The notes: generated by a model from the letters alone, not told the origin. DNA of 64,000 nucleotides from Isoetes taiwanensis (GCA_021234155.1 JAJEKV010000024.1:14234913-14298912), one strand, 5' to 3'. Positions 1 through 10,990 are shown, counted from the first letter of the stretch. Numbers and translations are program-made.

Positions 1-409
1 ACAGACGTCTAACATGTTGAAAACAAATGTGGTCTTGTCTGAAGCTCGCAAGTTCCAATAAAACCTATGCATACACGCAATCTCAACTGTTGAGAAGTTT
101 GCGCAGCATATTTGCATGCAGCAAAGCGAAGATTTAAAGTCTAAAATGGAAGCTGCTGTGATTTTTCTCTCAGCTTTAGTAGCCACATTAGGTGAACGTG
201 GAGTCCGGTTCACCATTCTGTACATCCTCTTTGGTGCCTTTTCAGGTTCAATTTGCATGGCATAGGGTTCTGCTTCAATGACTGTCTGTTTCGCAGTCTT
301 TATGAGTGTTGACACAACAACATTGTCTACTAACACCAAAGCAATCGGCCACCTGACAAGGTCGTGCAACTGTGGCATTTCAGCACATGCTTGGCATCTC
401 ATGGTCGGC

Positions 410-1033
410 CTAATCTGGCATAGGGAATGTCTTCATTATGGTTGCTGCCAAGTAGTCTTCTCCCAATCTCATGTCACCAACTGCCTGATTAGGGTCGATG
501 AAGATGATCACGCCAAGGGCATACGACGTGTTGCAGCAGTCATGGAGGAGTGTGCAACTTTTCTCTACTAGCTCGTCCCTTGAAATGTGAAAGTTATTCA
601 AGGAAGGGCTTTCCGGTGCTTGCAACCCCTGCCAATCAATTTTTTTAATCTGTGCTGGCGGTGTGGATATTTCAGGTTCTTGCGTAAGGTTAGCTATCCA
701 CTGCGCTGGCCACAGAATAAAACTCCCTAAAGCATCCGCGAGTGTTGTAAATTCCAGTTCAGGATATGGCAAACCAATGCTTCCGTCGAGAATAACTTCC
801 ATAGACACTACTACGCATTCTTTCGGCAAGGGCAAGTTGTGGTGCTTGTCGAAGGTATGTACTTTTCCCTCCCCCACTTTGACTCCATGGAATAGTATGG
901 ACTTCGAGGCAGCCATGTCTGCAAGCACAACGGATGTTAGTGCTTGGAGAAAACGCCATCGCGATGTCACAAAGCACTTTCGAGCAACCAACTTCAAGCA
1001 AGACAACTTCACGTTAGCCAGACAAACTTTCAA
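410..1033 (-). CDS. DUF8039-like transposon-associated ORF
   Basis: This is a 207-codon open frame with no stops. Its middle holds the pattern LGSFILWPAQWI, preceded by a stretch with the spacing VVSMEVILDG...GLPYPELEFTTLADA. That layout (a 'pace'-type strand, an acidic strand, then LG-x-F-[IV]-L-W-P-x-x-x-I) matches the DUF8039 domain found in proteins of plant CACTA-like and Ulp1-protease-bearing elements. The family has no established biochemical role. The first 40 residues and the C-terminal 80 residues are not recognised. A copy of the 16-bp palindrome of this region lies just upstream of its start (1053-1068), which suggests it belongs to the same mobile unit as the gene at 2051. It could also be a terminal exon of a longer gene cut by the window edge. 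Confidence 0.4.
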   Translation of the reverse strand: MKVCLANVKLSCLKLVARKCFVTSRWRFLQALTSVVLADMAASKSILFHGVKVGEGKVHTFDKHHNLPLPKECVVVSMEVILDGSIGLPYPELEFTTLADALGSFILWPAQWIANLTQEPEISTPPAQIKKIDWQGLQAPESPSLNNFHISRDELVEKSCTLLHDCCNTSYALGVIIFIDPNQAVGDMRLGEDYLAATIMKTFPMPD

Positions 1034-1082
1034 GCAAGGACGTGGTTACCCCGATCGCGGCCGCGATCTTTTAGAGCAAGCA

Positions 1083-1345
1083 GGTACCTTAGTCTAGATT
1101 ATACGTACCTTAGTCTAGATTATGATGCGCAAGATTGCATTCGCGATCCGAACGAGTACTAGCTGTGTCGTAAGGATGACCTGCGGGAGAGGTAGGTGAA
1201 TCAATAGGCATTGATGGGTAACTTTATTGGAAAGCATTGATGGGTAACTTTATGGGAAAGCATTAAAGGGTACCTTAGTCTAGAATATGTTCGGCAAGAT
1301 CGCCTTCGCGTTCCTGATGACTACTAGCTGTGCCGTAAGGATCAT
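1083..1345. repeat. Imperfect duplication near the left element
   Basis: The string GTACCTTAGTCTAGA occurs at 1084, 1105 and 1270. The last two copies are each followed by a related 70-80 base stretch that includes TACTAGCTGTG and CCGTAAGGAT-like bases. Between them, GCATTGATGGGTAACTTTAT occurs twice in tandem (about 1208-1255). I see no coding sense. It looks like decayed subterminal repeat material. Confidence 0.6.
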
Positions 1346-1898
1346 CTGTATCAGAGGAAGATGAATGACATCAACGTCTATAAACAGGAACATCTAAGGA
1401 ATTGTTGTGAGAGGCAATCTATGTTCCCAAATTAGAACGGGATTTGATTTATCAGACACAAAGAAGGCGTGCATGTGGTAGATTTAATTGAAAACGCATT
1501 TTAATGAATGAACTTGCATGTCTTTAGCCTTCACTGAATTCTACAACGTCAGATATGCTTGGATGCCTTGAAATTCATCCGAGCGCCATTGTAATCCACC
1601 ATAGCGCCTTCAATTTCACTCCGGCGCCTCGAAAGACTCCTTCCCAAGCTTTGCTACAATGAATGTCTTGGAGGGTCTTACCGCATTTAAATTGCATTTG
1701 AATTTGAAAATGATGTCCTTCAGGCGGGACTTCTTTATGCCCTAATGTCCCTGTCCCTATCCAATTTAAACTGACATGCCGTGGGTGATTTGCTGTCCTT
1801 TTCACCAGCCCTGCAGTCACCCTCACACAAATTCTCACGTGTCACTGTCCCGTACGTTCCCACACTTGGCGTGGCATTTTGGGGGAATGGGGGAATAT
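1346..1898. other. Non-coding stretch, nothing recognised
   Basis: There is no supported gene here. Short open frames exist but show no family motif. The stretch leads into the promoter of the gene starting at 2051. Confidence 0.5.
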
Positions 1899-2050
1899 GC
1901 CGCCCGTCATAATGACGTCGCCCGTCATAATGACGCCGCGTTTCATAAATGCCCCGGCCATAAGGGCGGACCCTATAAAAAGAGAGGCGTTATTTCTTCG
2001 GAGCCCCACGCGAAAATTTCTAGCGCCCTCGCAAAATTTCTAGCGCCATC
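1899..2050 (+). promoter_or_regulatory. TATA promoter with paired inverted repeats
   Basis: A TATA box (TATAAAA, 1974-1980) sits 70 bases before the ATG at 2051. Upstream, CGCCCGTCATAATGACG is repeated exactly at 1901-1917 and 1919-1935. Each copy contains the perfect 13-base inverted repeat CGTCATAATGACG, and the first junction makes a TGACGTC core of the kind bound by plant bZIP factors. Between TATA and ATG, AAAATTTCTAGCGCC is repeated twice (about 2014-2047). Spacing and order fit a real polymerase II promoter. Factor binding is inference. Confidence 0.6.
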
Positions 2051-5000
2051 ATGTCTCGTGCCGCTGCCCTCAAAGAAGGTAATTTCCGCGTTTTTTTTTA
2101 GCTTAGGTATCGTCATAGCTGCTACCATGTCTTTTTAGGATAGCTAGATGGTCGACAGGATCGCGACCGCGATAGTTGCGACCACGACCTTTCCTCTTTT
2201 CTGGAAGGTAGTGCTCAACACAATCGCGGCCGCGATAGTGGTGACCATTTTATATTAAAAGTAATACCCACTGTTCGTAAAGAACGCGGCCGCATTTCTT
2301 GCCAGCATAATGGTGAGAGAACGCCCTTTCTTACTTAGCTACTGATCAATCGGATCGCGGCCGCAATCTTTATGAACACCTTTATCCAATATTAGTGTAT
2401 CTAACCTGTGTTCAAATGCTACTGCAGCACTGGAACTTTTCCGCGGGCCCAACGTAGAACCGATCAGAATTGTTACACCTGATAAAAGCAGGAAGTGGTG
2501 TGTTGAAATTTCACAGGCCAAACCTCATGTCACTGGAGACCGCCGAAAGGACTTGTGTTTGTTCTTCAGGAATGGCAAGGGTCCAGAAGATTACGAGCAG
2601 CTGGGTATAGTTATTGCTATGTGGGAAGGTACCAAAAATAATGTACAGGATGCAATAATTTGCAGCGTGGAAGATACTCATCAGCTGCAGCTCGTAGAGT
2701 ATGTTTTGCGATGGCAGAATTATGATCCCTCCATTATAATTGCGAGTAAAGTCAATAAACCGGCAAGCGGCAAGGGGATGCCCACCAGTGCAAAGGGATT
2801 TGGGTGGATATTGCCGTCATATGATTCCTTGAGTTTGTCGGGTATAAAGTGCAACAGAGATATACTTGTTGGATTTAGTATTCGCAGAAAGGGTCTTTCA
2901 GGTGATAAGAAACCTCCTTCTGCTGCTTTGAAGGCTACTAAGGACAACAAACTGCCTTCAAGAATGGACACCAACTGGCTCAGAGCTGTTGCAAAGAAGA
3001 GATCCGTGGCCCCTCTGCAGGCTATTGGCGAACCATCCACTCCAAAGGATACTGTAGTGCCCAATGAGGCAAATGTTGTAGTTCCCTCAGCAAATGTTGT
3101 AGACCCCTTAGCAATTGTTGGTTGTTCCGGCGTAGTGGACCCTTCATCTCCCGTCATGCTTTTGACTGCTCCCGCCAGAGACTCTGAGGCAGTAGAAGAA
3201 CAGCCAGCAAAGAGGATCAGGCCATTCAAGATAAAGCTTCCAAAGGGGTGCACGGATGACAGTGTGCAACCTTCAACATCTTCTACTCCTTCCTCGTCCA
3301 CCAAACCAACACCTACTAGCAACTTGTTGACCTGGAGAACTGAACCCCGAATGTCAGAAGATTTAAAGTTTAATCCAGATGAAGAGAAGAAACTCGCTCA
3401 GGAGACAACATCTAAGCTCGAGGACTTCAAAAGATATTACCCAATGGGTATAAACTGGTTCCAAAGGGTGAGCATTTTCGATTGCGAGCCAGCTCCCGCT
3501 AATATGACACATAGAGTTCGGTCAAATGACCATGTACAGACCCTGATAAAAAGCTTCAAGAAATACCCAACGGAGGTTCTTACGCCTGCCGATGTCGTTC
3601 CATTTGATCCAATAACAAGGTATGTTACATTATATTCATTTCTGTCTTGGCATATTGGTTATATGAATATGCTCAACCGGATTGCGGTCGCGATCTTCAT
3701 GAAACAACTTGCACTAACTAGTGTAACTTGGTCACTTGCAGGAAATTAGTCACTTGGTCGCGCCCAGAAGAACTGGCAAACAAGAAATTTTTTATTATTT
3801 CTGGTAATCACAGCATTTTTGCTGCACAGTTTTTATGCACATGCATGGGCAATGTCGAATAAAGGTTGGAATTTGCGAAAGCATATGCAAAAAGAAGAAG
3901 TCGTGTATTAAATGGCAACCTCTCCAACAAGGAGTACATTCAGATTTCTATACAGTGCAACGATGTAATCGCAGAAACTGTATACAAAGAACCCCTCATT
4001 GAAAAGCTCCAACAACTAAGAAACCAGCACAAGGCATTCGGATGTCCTCCACAAGGCCCAACAGGAACTGCAGTGACATCCGCCTGGAAGGTATGTTTTT
4101 CCGTTTTTTTGCTCAGTAAAATCGTCGCGCGATCTTAACCAGCACTTCTGTGCAGGATTTTGTCGAGGTGGCTACCACAACTTTGAAGGTTAAGGAACTT
4201 AAGGATGAGAAGCAGTTCCTTTTCATGCAAGAATCTTCATGGTCTAAACTCGTAGAAGTTGTCAACAAATGGGCAAATCGAAAGCTAACTGATGATCAGG
4301 GGGAATTACTAGAGAAACCTTCAAAGGATTTTTTCAACAAGACATTCCTAAGAAACCTACGAGGAATGAACAATGCTGAGGTAAGCCAATTGATGGACGA
4401 AATCTTACAGGGCAAGGTTTTCTTGAAAGTGCAGCAAGGATATGCAGGACGTTTTAATTGCAGTCAGAGGGCTCTAGACATCAGAACACTTTCACTCATG
4501 CGTCGTGAAGTGTTATCGTATGCCAATTCTATCTCAGAGAAGCTATACAATAATTTTGAAGAGTTGGCTTCGTGTTTTCCAGAGCTGTCTGAACAACGTC
4601 TCCTGGATATTGCAGACACGGATTTTGAATACGTCAAAGCGAACTATAATAAAGAAGCAGTTCAAGGTAATCTTCCAACAGTTTTTTTGGAAGCTATTTT
4701 TGCTATAATGAGGCCAGAAGAGGCCAAAAAAATGAAAGAGAAGCAGAACACCGTGCAGCACGTCACAAAAACTGGCATCCTTGTGTCTGCATCGGTGTCA
4801 GAAAATGCCACTTTGATTTTTGTTGACATGCGTAGTTTTTCCACGCTGTGGGATGTGAAAAAATACACAGATTTTTTTAGCAGAGTTGCTGGCAAGACAC
4901 AGGCAAAAGTGTACCACATAGTCATGTTCCTCAGATCGGCACATTTGCCAAACTGTTTGTACAGTCTGAGCCAGATACAAGGTAGCTCCCATGTTTCCCT

Positions 5001-6097
5001 AGGGGCTTATGAAGAACAAGGATGGGAGAGCAAAAAAAATATTAAAGAATTCCAGTATTATGTCAGCCATGTGACAATAAACAGGAGTGACGTTTGGGTG
5101 TTGCCCGTTAAGCCCAACTTAGAGCTGCGACTGACTCAAGTCACTAAAGCACCAAAAAGCACTCCTCTTCCAAAATATCCGATTACTGGCGACGAAGAGG
5201 TAGATATGAAAACAAAAAAGAAAATATTTGGAGTTATTTACAGGTAAACCCAAATTCTCATGGGCAGCTATGGAAGGCGACTTCGTCCTCAAGAGCCAGG
5301 CAAAAACCTCTTATGTCTATTATATAGTGAAGGAGCTGGTTCCATTAGAAGGTTGCGTTTTGGATTTCTTCTCAGGTGGAACTGCCTCAAGGGTAGCTTT
5401 GATGCAAGGAAAATGGAGTGTTGCTTTTGAGTATGACGACAAGGTTTGCCGTTTCCTTAGATCTTTCTTCGAGATTCTAGAGAAAATGGCAAGGCCTGAC
5501 GAGGAAGAGGAAGGTGATGGGCTTGAGCAAGGTGAAGAGCAACGTTCCGACATGCCTGATATTAATATAACACAGGGAACGGATCTCAGCAAGATGGATC
5601 AGATGCTAGACGGTCTGGATCAGAAAAGCTTCGAAGAGAGGCTGTAGGAGACCCGGGCACTGATAGAGCAGACTGAGAAGGCACATGCAAAACTAGATCC
5701 AGCTTTCAAGAAGCTTGAAGCACTGAACAAGAACTTGGACTTGTTGATGCCACTGGTAACCAAGCAACTGGACAAGCCGATTCCTAATTTTGAGTATGTG
5801 GGAACTTCTGAAGGCACCTCCGGAAGTGAGAGAACCTCCCCCGACCCTTCACCAAAAAGACAGAAGCTGGTACCCTCTACTCAATATTCTTTGGCATTGC
5901 AGGACGAATTGTTTGATAGCCAAGATATGTCAGAGCGTGTTAAAAACGCAGCAAAGGCAATGGATGTTGACATCCCAGAAACAACTGAATATACAGAAAT
6001 GGACATGTCACAGACCATTGCTATTGGAAAGGAGCATATTGCAAGAATAGCTGCTCAACATGGTGTTGATCCAGAGACTGTATTTGAGACTCAGTGA
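2051..6097 (+). pseudogene. ParB-like / DNA methyltransferase-like element gene, broken
   Basis: I reconstruct four exons: 2051-2078, 2428-3619, 3742-4090 and 4156-6097. All have GT-AG borders and matching phases. The ATG at 2051 follows a TATA box by 70 bases. The N-terminal ~160 residues are unrecognised, followed by a Ser/Pro-rich linker with basic patches. About residues 350-420 resemble the ParB N-terminal fold: HRVRSNDHVQTLIKSF, then IISGNHSIFAAQ in place of the usual I-x-G-x-x-R-x-x-A. A helical region follows. Near the end, VLDFFSGGTASRVAL plus AFEYDD resembles methyltransferase motifs I and II, after a motif-X-like stretch. The tail is acidic with an NLS-like PSPKRQKL. Disabling changes: TAA at 3860-3862, a one-base shift in the A-rich run about 5205-5230, and TAG at 5645-5647. 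Without them it would be roughly 1170 codons. Both domain calls are by eye, and the mobile-element origin is inferred. Confidence 0.55.
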
Positions 6098-6642
6098 TAA
6101 AGCCTTCGCATTTGTGCTGGGCATTTTGTAAAACGTTTTTGTTAAAACATTGTGTTTAAATTTTCACCTGTTTTTGGGTTCACTATGAGTTATACTTCTT
6201 GGGATCACTATATGTTATACTTTTGTTCACTGTGCTTTTGGGTTATCTCAACATTGAATTGGATAAACAAAGTAGTCTGGAAGATCGCGGTGGCGATTCT
6301 GTACATCAGTTATACATCCCCCAGATGGTAACTTGACCACGAAGCACACAATGTGCTATTTGTATTCTGCATTCACTTGTTTTCGCAAGAATCGTAATGG
6401 CGATCCTTACGACCACTTGTGATGCTGCTCAAACCCCTCCCTTACTGTTATGACAGCTTTGGGCTACATGCCTGGTGTCAAATTATGGCGCGTGTTATTT
6501 TTTCAAACTAAACTTAGGATTATTAACGCTTTGTTTTGGTTGAGAGGAATCATTTCTTACCATCCCCGGGATGACCACGACCTATTTCGTTGTCAAACGA
6601 GAAAACGAAATTTCTCTAATTAATGAAACCATGCTTTTTTGC
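6098..6642. other. 3' flank of the 2051-6097 gene
   Basis: AT-rich sequence follows the TGA at 6095-6097. It carries two more variants of the 16-bp palindrome (6283 and 6390) and a good 3' splice site (poly-T then GCAG at 6642) leading into the next coding-like piece. No gene is supported here. Confidence 0.5.
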
Positions 6643-7235
6643 AGGATAGATGGATTTACATTGTAGATTTCTGTTGGAATAATGGCATGAAGCGGTCGTT
6701 TAAAGTGTACCAATCATGCTGGAAGGTTCTCCTTGCTGATTTCAAGAAGAATAATCATTATGAGAAGAACATTTCAACTAGTCGAGATACATATTGGCAG
6801 ATGTCCTCTCAAGAAAGTAAGAACGTCAATTTTCCAGTGAATTTCCACCTTGAAGTGTATGATGCAATGGACATTTGATCAGCAAAAAATCTCAATAAAT
6901 TTAGGTAATCTCGTGGCAAAAACTTCTACTTCAAAGTCACATACCGTTTCCACATAAGGTGAGTGATTTGATGTTACTATTTCTTTCCTTTAAGTTGTAT
7001 TTCACAGGTCTCTTTTTGCCTTATGTCTTATAATGCTTATAGTAATCATATTTTTCCCAAGTAGAACAAGATATTGCAGAAGAGAATGACATTGAGGTAG
7101 ATGATAATGCCAATAAGGAATCTTTTAATTTGTCATTTTCCAACAATATAAGAAGAGCTAGAATGCCTAGAGGCAGGGAAGCATAGTTTGCATCTATGGC
7201 CAAAGCTGGGAAGACCAAACGCTTTCAGAGATGAT
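6643..7235 (+). pseudogene. Possible Myb/SANT-like coding fragments
   Basis: After a splice acceptor ending at 6642 comes a 78-codon open stretch ending at 6878. Its layout (hydrophobic start, N-N-G-M-K-R-S-F, then W-K-V-L-L-A-D-F) loosely recalls the Myb/SANT-like domains of Harbinger-type plant transposons. A second open, acidic stretch at about 7061-7186 begins after AAGTAG and ends in RRARMPRGREA. They may be two exons of one decayed element gene. There is no start codon or further exon I can support, so this is a weak assignment. Confidence 0.25.
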
Positions 7236-8590
7236 AAAATTAGTGAGAAACATGAAAGATTATAAAGGGAATTGGCAACTGAATCGAGATTCATCATTTT
7301 AAGTGTGCAACAATAAAATTACCATCAAAAGGACTGGGCCATCGAAATCGCTGCTTCATCTACAAATGCCTTAAACACATTTACATCTAGATTCATAATT
7401 TCTGTTTAGAATGTGTCAAGTTCTAGAAATTTAGGTTTGTGTAAGTGTTGTTATGATCTCTGAATTCCAAAGTAACTGAATCGTTTATCAGGTACAAAAG
7501 GATAATGTTGTATAAAAACTAAAACTATAATCAACTTTTGTTTATCTTGTTTTAGTAATCTTTTGGACATTTCAACACTGAAACTACAATTATATGGGAT
7601 AATGAACAATATAATTATAAAGGCTCTTTAGTGTATCTCCTATTCAATCATTACGACGTCTGCACAAAAATTTTGATGTGACCATGAGGTTTATGTGACA
7701 AATACATTGTTTATGATATCAACACATCTTTAGCACCAAAATTCTTATGATGGGCATGCAAGATACAACAAACATCCCTATTGTAGATAGTTTTTTCATT
7801 CATCTTAATAGCCTCTTGGTACAATGGTTATATAGGTTAACAGGGGGTAGTCGCACACCTGCCTACTACCTACTAAACAAAAATAAAATAGAATAAGAGT
7901 TACTTTAGTTTTATAGTTTTGGAGTCCCAATTACAACAAAAGAATGTGTGTTGCTTGTTGATGTAATCTGACAAAGGTTTATCACTAGAATTAAAAAACT
8001 TTGCCCTTTTGAGCTTTTAGGGAAAAATCCTTGTCGTAAACCTTCGTCATGTCCACATAGACTGATTTGACTTGTGGAACATCAGTCTTTAGATGGACAC
8101 AAAAATAAAGTCTAAAATCACTGAAGAAAAATGCAATTGAAGGAAGATACCTGTAGAATATAGCATAAAAACTACCACCCACATGAGAAAAAACAAAATG
8201 CCTCCAAATGGAGGGCTTTATCATGCGTGTTAGCCAGGGTGGTCACACGTGCCATGCGATATAAAGTATAAACAACTATTATTTACAACAATTTGTACAT
8301 AAACTAATAAAGGGACAAAGTGTCTTTAGGTTATAATGAAATTTAATTGAGTTAGCTTTTATAAGTAAATGCTGACAGATGAAGGAACATCGAATGAGGA
8401 GTCCATGTCGATTGCCGAGATGTCATGCCATGCATGCAAATGTATGCAACATGCTGACAAAATATATGTCATGTCATGCATGCAATGTATGCAACATGTG
8501 CATACTCGCCATCTCGGAAGATCTGATGTCTTGAATCAATACCATTCTCGTGATGGACTGCAAGATACACTAAAACTCCTTAAAGAAGAA
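7236..8590. other. AT-rich non-coding stretch with CATGCATGCAA repeats
   Basis: No gene is recognised. At 8401-8515 a diverged direct duplication is rich in ATGCATGCAA and ATGTCATGC. Related words recur at 9568-9595, on the other side of the LINE fragment, so the LINE probably landed inside this older repeat. Confidence 0.45.
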
Positions 8591-9484
8591 AACTCCTCCT
8601 TTTAAGGTGGGATCGGGCTATTTGGTAGATGGTGTCTTCAATTCTTCCTCCAATAGCACAAGTGGATGACCCCCAACCTTGGGTAGTTCATGAGCGTGTC
8701 AAAGCAGATAAGTCGGTCAATTCCATGTACAAGGTCTTGCTTGCTGCGGACGTCTTTCCTCCTTCATCCAAGTGGCCTTTGGTTATTCCTAGGGACCGGC
8801 AGGATGCAGCATGGAAATGGATATGGGATAAATTGCTCCATCCCAAAGTATCTGTTTTATAGTGGCAAGTCATCATTGTCTACACATTAATACTCTGGTG
8901 CACAGATTTCGTCCAGAAGTATCTGCAGTTTGTCCCCTATGTGTACAGAGGGACGAGACAATTGAGCATTGCTTCTTCCTGTGTAGACATATCAGGCATA
9001 TTTGGCTGTGGCTTCAAAGCCTCTTTCGTTGCAATTTGAATAGTCAGCAGATGTTATTAGCAGTTTATTCAAATGGTTGGGAAAATTTAGCAAAAAGGGC
9101 ATTTCATTTGGCTTCTGCATGGATCATTTGGTCCATTTGGAAAAGAAGGAATCTTCTTATATTCAAAGGTCTTGCTTGTTCAAATGCACAGGTCCTTCTC
9201 GATGCCCGACAATGACTTGTCAAAGCATTCAGGTGCTCATCAATTACTAATGAGGTAAAGAGCTGTATTTGGGAGTACTATCTTCAGATTTATACTTATT
9301 CATGATATTTTACTTGCTCTTCATACAGTCTAGATGTTGTATTTGAGTGCGGTGGATTTGCTCTGGTGGACATTCTCTCCACTGAGGTTTTAGTCCCCAT
9401 TGTACTTGGTAACTTTCTCTAGATAATAAAGGCTCAAGTCCTTCAAAAAGAAAAGAAAAAAAACTAATAAAAGAAGAGAACTAA
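8591..9484 (+). mobile_element. LINE 3' fragment with RT zinc-binding domain
   Basis: Two open stretches (8629-8859 and 8862-9212) join across one stop at 8859-8861. They read as the C-terminal zf-RVT region of a plant L1-like LINE: A-W-K-W-I-W-D-K-L, then CPLCVQRDETIEHCFFLCRH (a C-x2-C...H-x4-C pattern), then an I-W-S-I-W-K-R-R-N type end. AATAAA at 9426 and an A-rich tail (about 9444-9475) follow. TTAAAGAAGAA occurs at both 8580-8590 and 9485-9495 and may be the target duplication, though it is A-rich and so weak evidence. The fragment is 5'-truncated and not functional. Confidence 0.7.
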
Positions 9485-10569
9485 TTAAAGAAGAAGAATG
9501 ACTGGTAAGAGATGGAATGAACGCTAAATGATGAGTCTTTATCGAATGCCAAAATAATTAGGACGAACATGTCATGCATACATGCAATGCCATCTCGAGA
9601 ATATCCATTTGATGGCTCGATCCATGCCATTGACAACAAACATTTGACTTATTTTACAAATGGAGGTATCTACTAGTGACATGCAATAGAGATCGTGATG
9701 AAAAAATCCATTATGCCAGGAAAAGTAACTCACCCTCCATCTGTATACCATTGAAAATCATGCTATAGGTTCCGAGCCTGCACCATAGATCGTTCTGTTT
9801 GGCGTCCCCTTTTCCTTATACATATTTCCATGCCCTTCTAGAATTTTCTTCGTAAGTATATGCACGCATATGCCATTAAAAAACCCCTTTGAGTAGACTC
9901 AGATGGTCTATAAGCATAATGCAGGAGCACCCCCTTAGAGTCATGTTGCTTCTAAAAGTATTGGACCTCCATAGCCTTTGAGCTTTGAGATTGAGATTTT
10001 GTCATAGGTCGCGGCATATGCCAATCAGACTATGGCGAGCTGGGAAAGAAAGACAGGTAAGAGGTAAGCTCTACTTCTAGCTTTCAAATTCCTTGGCTTT
10101 CAACATCACATACAAATGGGCAGATATCTAGCCTTTTGCAAAAGTTTCTTATTCTGGTCATTTGGATCTTTTCATCCTGCAAAATTGAGCTACCTTTGCC
10201 AACCTTTTAATCCTGATCATTTGGGTTGTTCCCACCGATATGTTTATCTCTGCCGAACTCCTTGTGATTCCATCCTCTGTGCCAAGGTTTTGTTCTTTTT
10301 CTAACAAGTTTCAAAGAAGATACTGGCAGCATTTATCTTGAATCCTTGGTCTAAAGACAAAGAGAAGTCGACCAAAATGAAGCACCAATCTTCACGTAAT
10401 GATCGCAACAAGTATGCCTTAGCACAATATGCTTTTTTTAGTGTCACGTGGCATTTGCCTATTCAAAGTTGGGAGCAACCATTCATTATGTTTGATAACT
10501 TTTAGAAGTCGCTCATTATGTCGTATCGGACTCTTGTATGGAAAGGGAGAGTGCTTTTTTTTTGCTTAT
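9485..10569. other. Non-coding stretch, nothing recognised
   Basis: AT-rich sequence with no long frame on either strand and no family motif. Confidence 0.5.
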
Positions 10570-10990
10570 CATTACTAGAACAGTACTGATAATTAGTTAT
10601 CAGTACTCCTCCAGTACTGATAACTAATTATCAGTACTCCTCCAGTAATTATCAGTACTGATAACTAATTATCAGTACTCCTCCAGTACTGATAACTAAT
10701 TATCAGTACTTAATTAGCAGCCCGATAAGGCGGTTATCGGGTCGTCGCTTCTGATGTCACCTTTGATAACCGCCTCGGCCCTAACGGGCCTCGGCAGTTA
10801 TCAAACACGTACAGACTCGGCCCTAACGGGCCTCGTCTGACGTGTCCAAAATGTACGTCCTCGGCTGTACGTCCAAAATGTATGGCCTTAGTCGGGCCTC
10901 GGCCTTACGTGCCAAATACCTGGCCTCGGACGTACAGCCTCGGCCACGCATTTTTGGTTATCAGCCTTAGCTAGACCGATAACCTTACCT
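10570..10990. mobile_element. CACTA-like terminus with subterminal repeats
   Basis: The stretch starts CATTACTAGAACAG, close to the usual plant CACTA end (CACTACTAGAA). Four to five copies of an inverted-repeat unit follow, AGTACTGATAACTAATTATC with a CAGTACTCCTCC spacer, between 10582 and 10710. The first copy is in the opposite orientation. A GC-rich zone then repeats CTCGGCCCTAACGGGCCTCG (about 10782 and 10816) and GGTTATCGG/GATAACCGCC words. This layout of terminal and subterminal repeats is typical of CACTA elements. I do not see the other end, so it is a remnant or a deletion derivative. Confidence 0.5.

Larger units (their letters stand above)
1053..6405. repeat. Dispersed 16-bp palindrome array (GATCGCGGCCGCGATC)
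   Basis: A perfect 16-bp palindrome lies at 1053-1068. Close variants lie at 1133-1148, 2159-2174, 2222-2237, 2283-2296 (shorter), 2353-2368, 3680-3695, 4121-4136, 6283-6298 and 6390-6405. All lie outside the exons of the 2051-6097 gene: upstream, in introns 1, 2 and 3, and downstream. Several are followed by a second half-related stretch (TTGCGACCACGACC, GTGGTGACC, TTACGACCAC). The pattern fits a repeated protein-binding site of a mobile element. Confidence 0.75.

Noticed and set aside
1776-2138. 120-codon plus-strand frame over the promoter
   Set aside because: It runs through the TATA box, the inverted repeats and the first exon in the wrong frame.
2720-3322. 200-codon minus-strand frame
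   Set aside because: It is antisense to exon 2 of the 2051-6097 gene, whose plus-strand phases are supported by splice junctions.
8301-9471. AAACTAATAAA repeated on both sides of the LINE fragment as its target duplication
   Set aside because: The second copy lies within the A-rich tail, and the interval would include older repeat text. TTAAAGAAGAA at 8580 and 9485 fits the LINE limits better.
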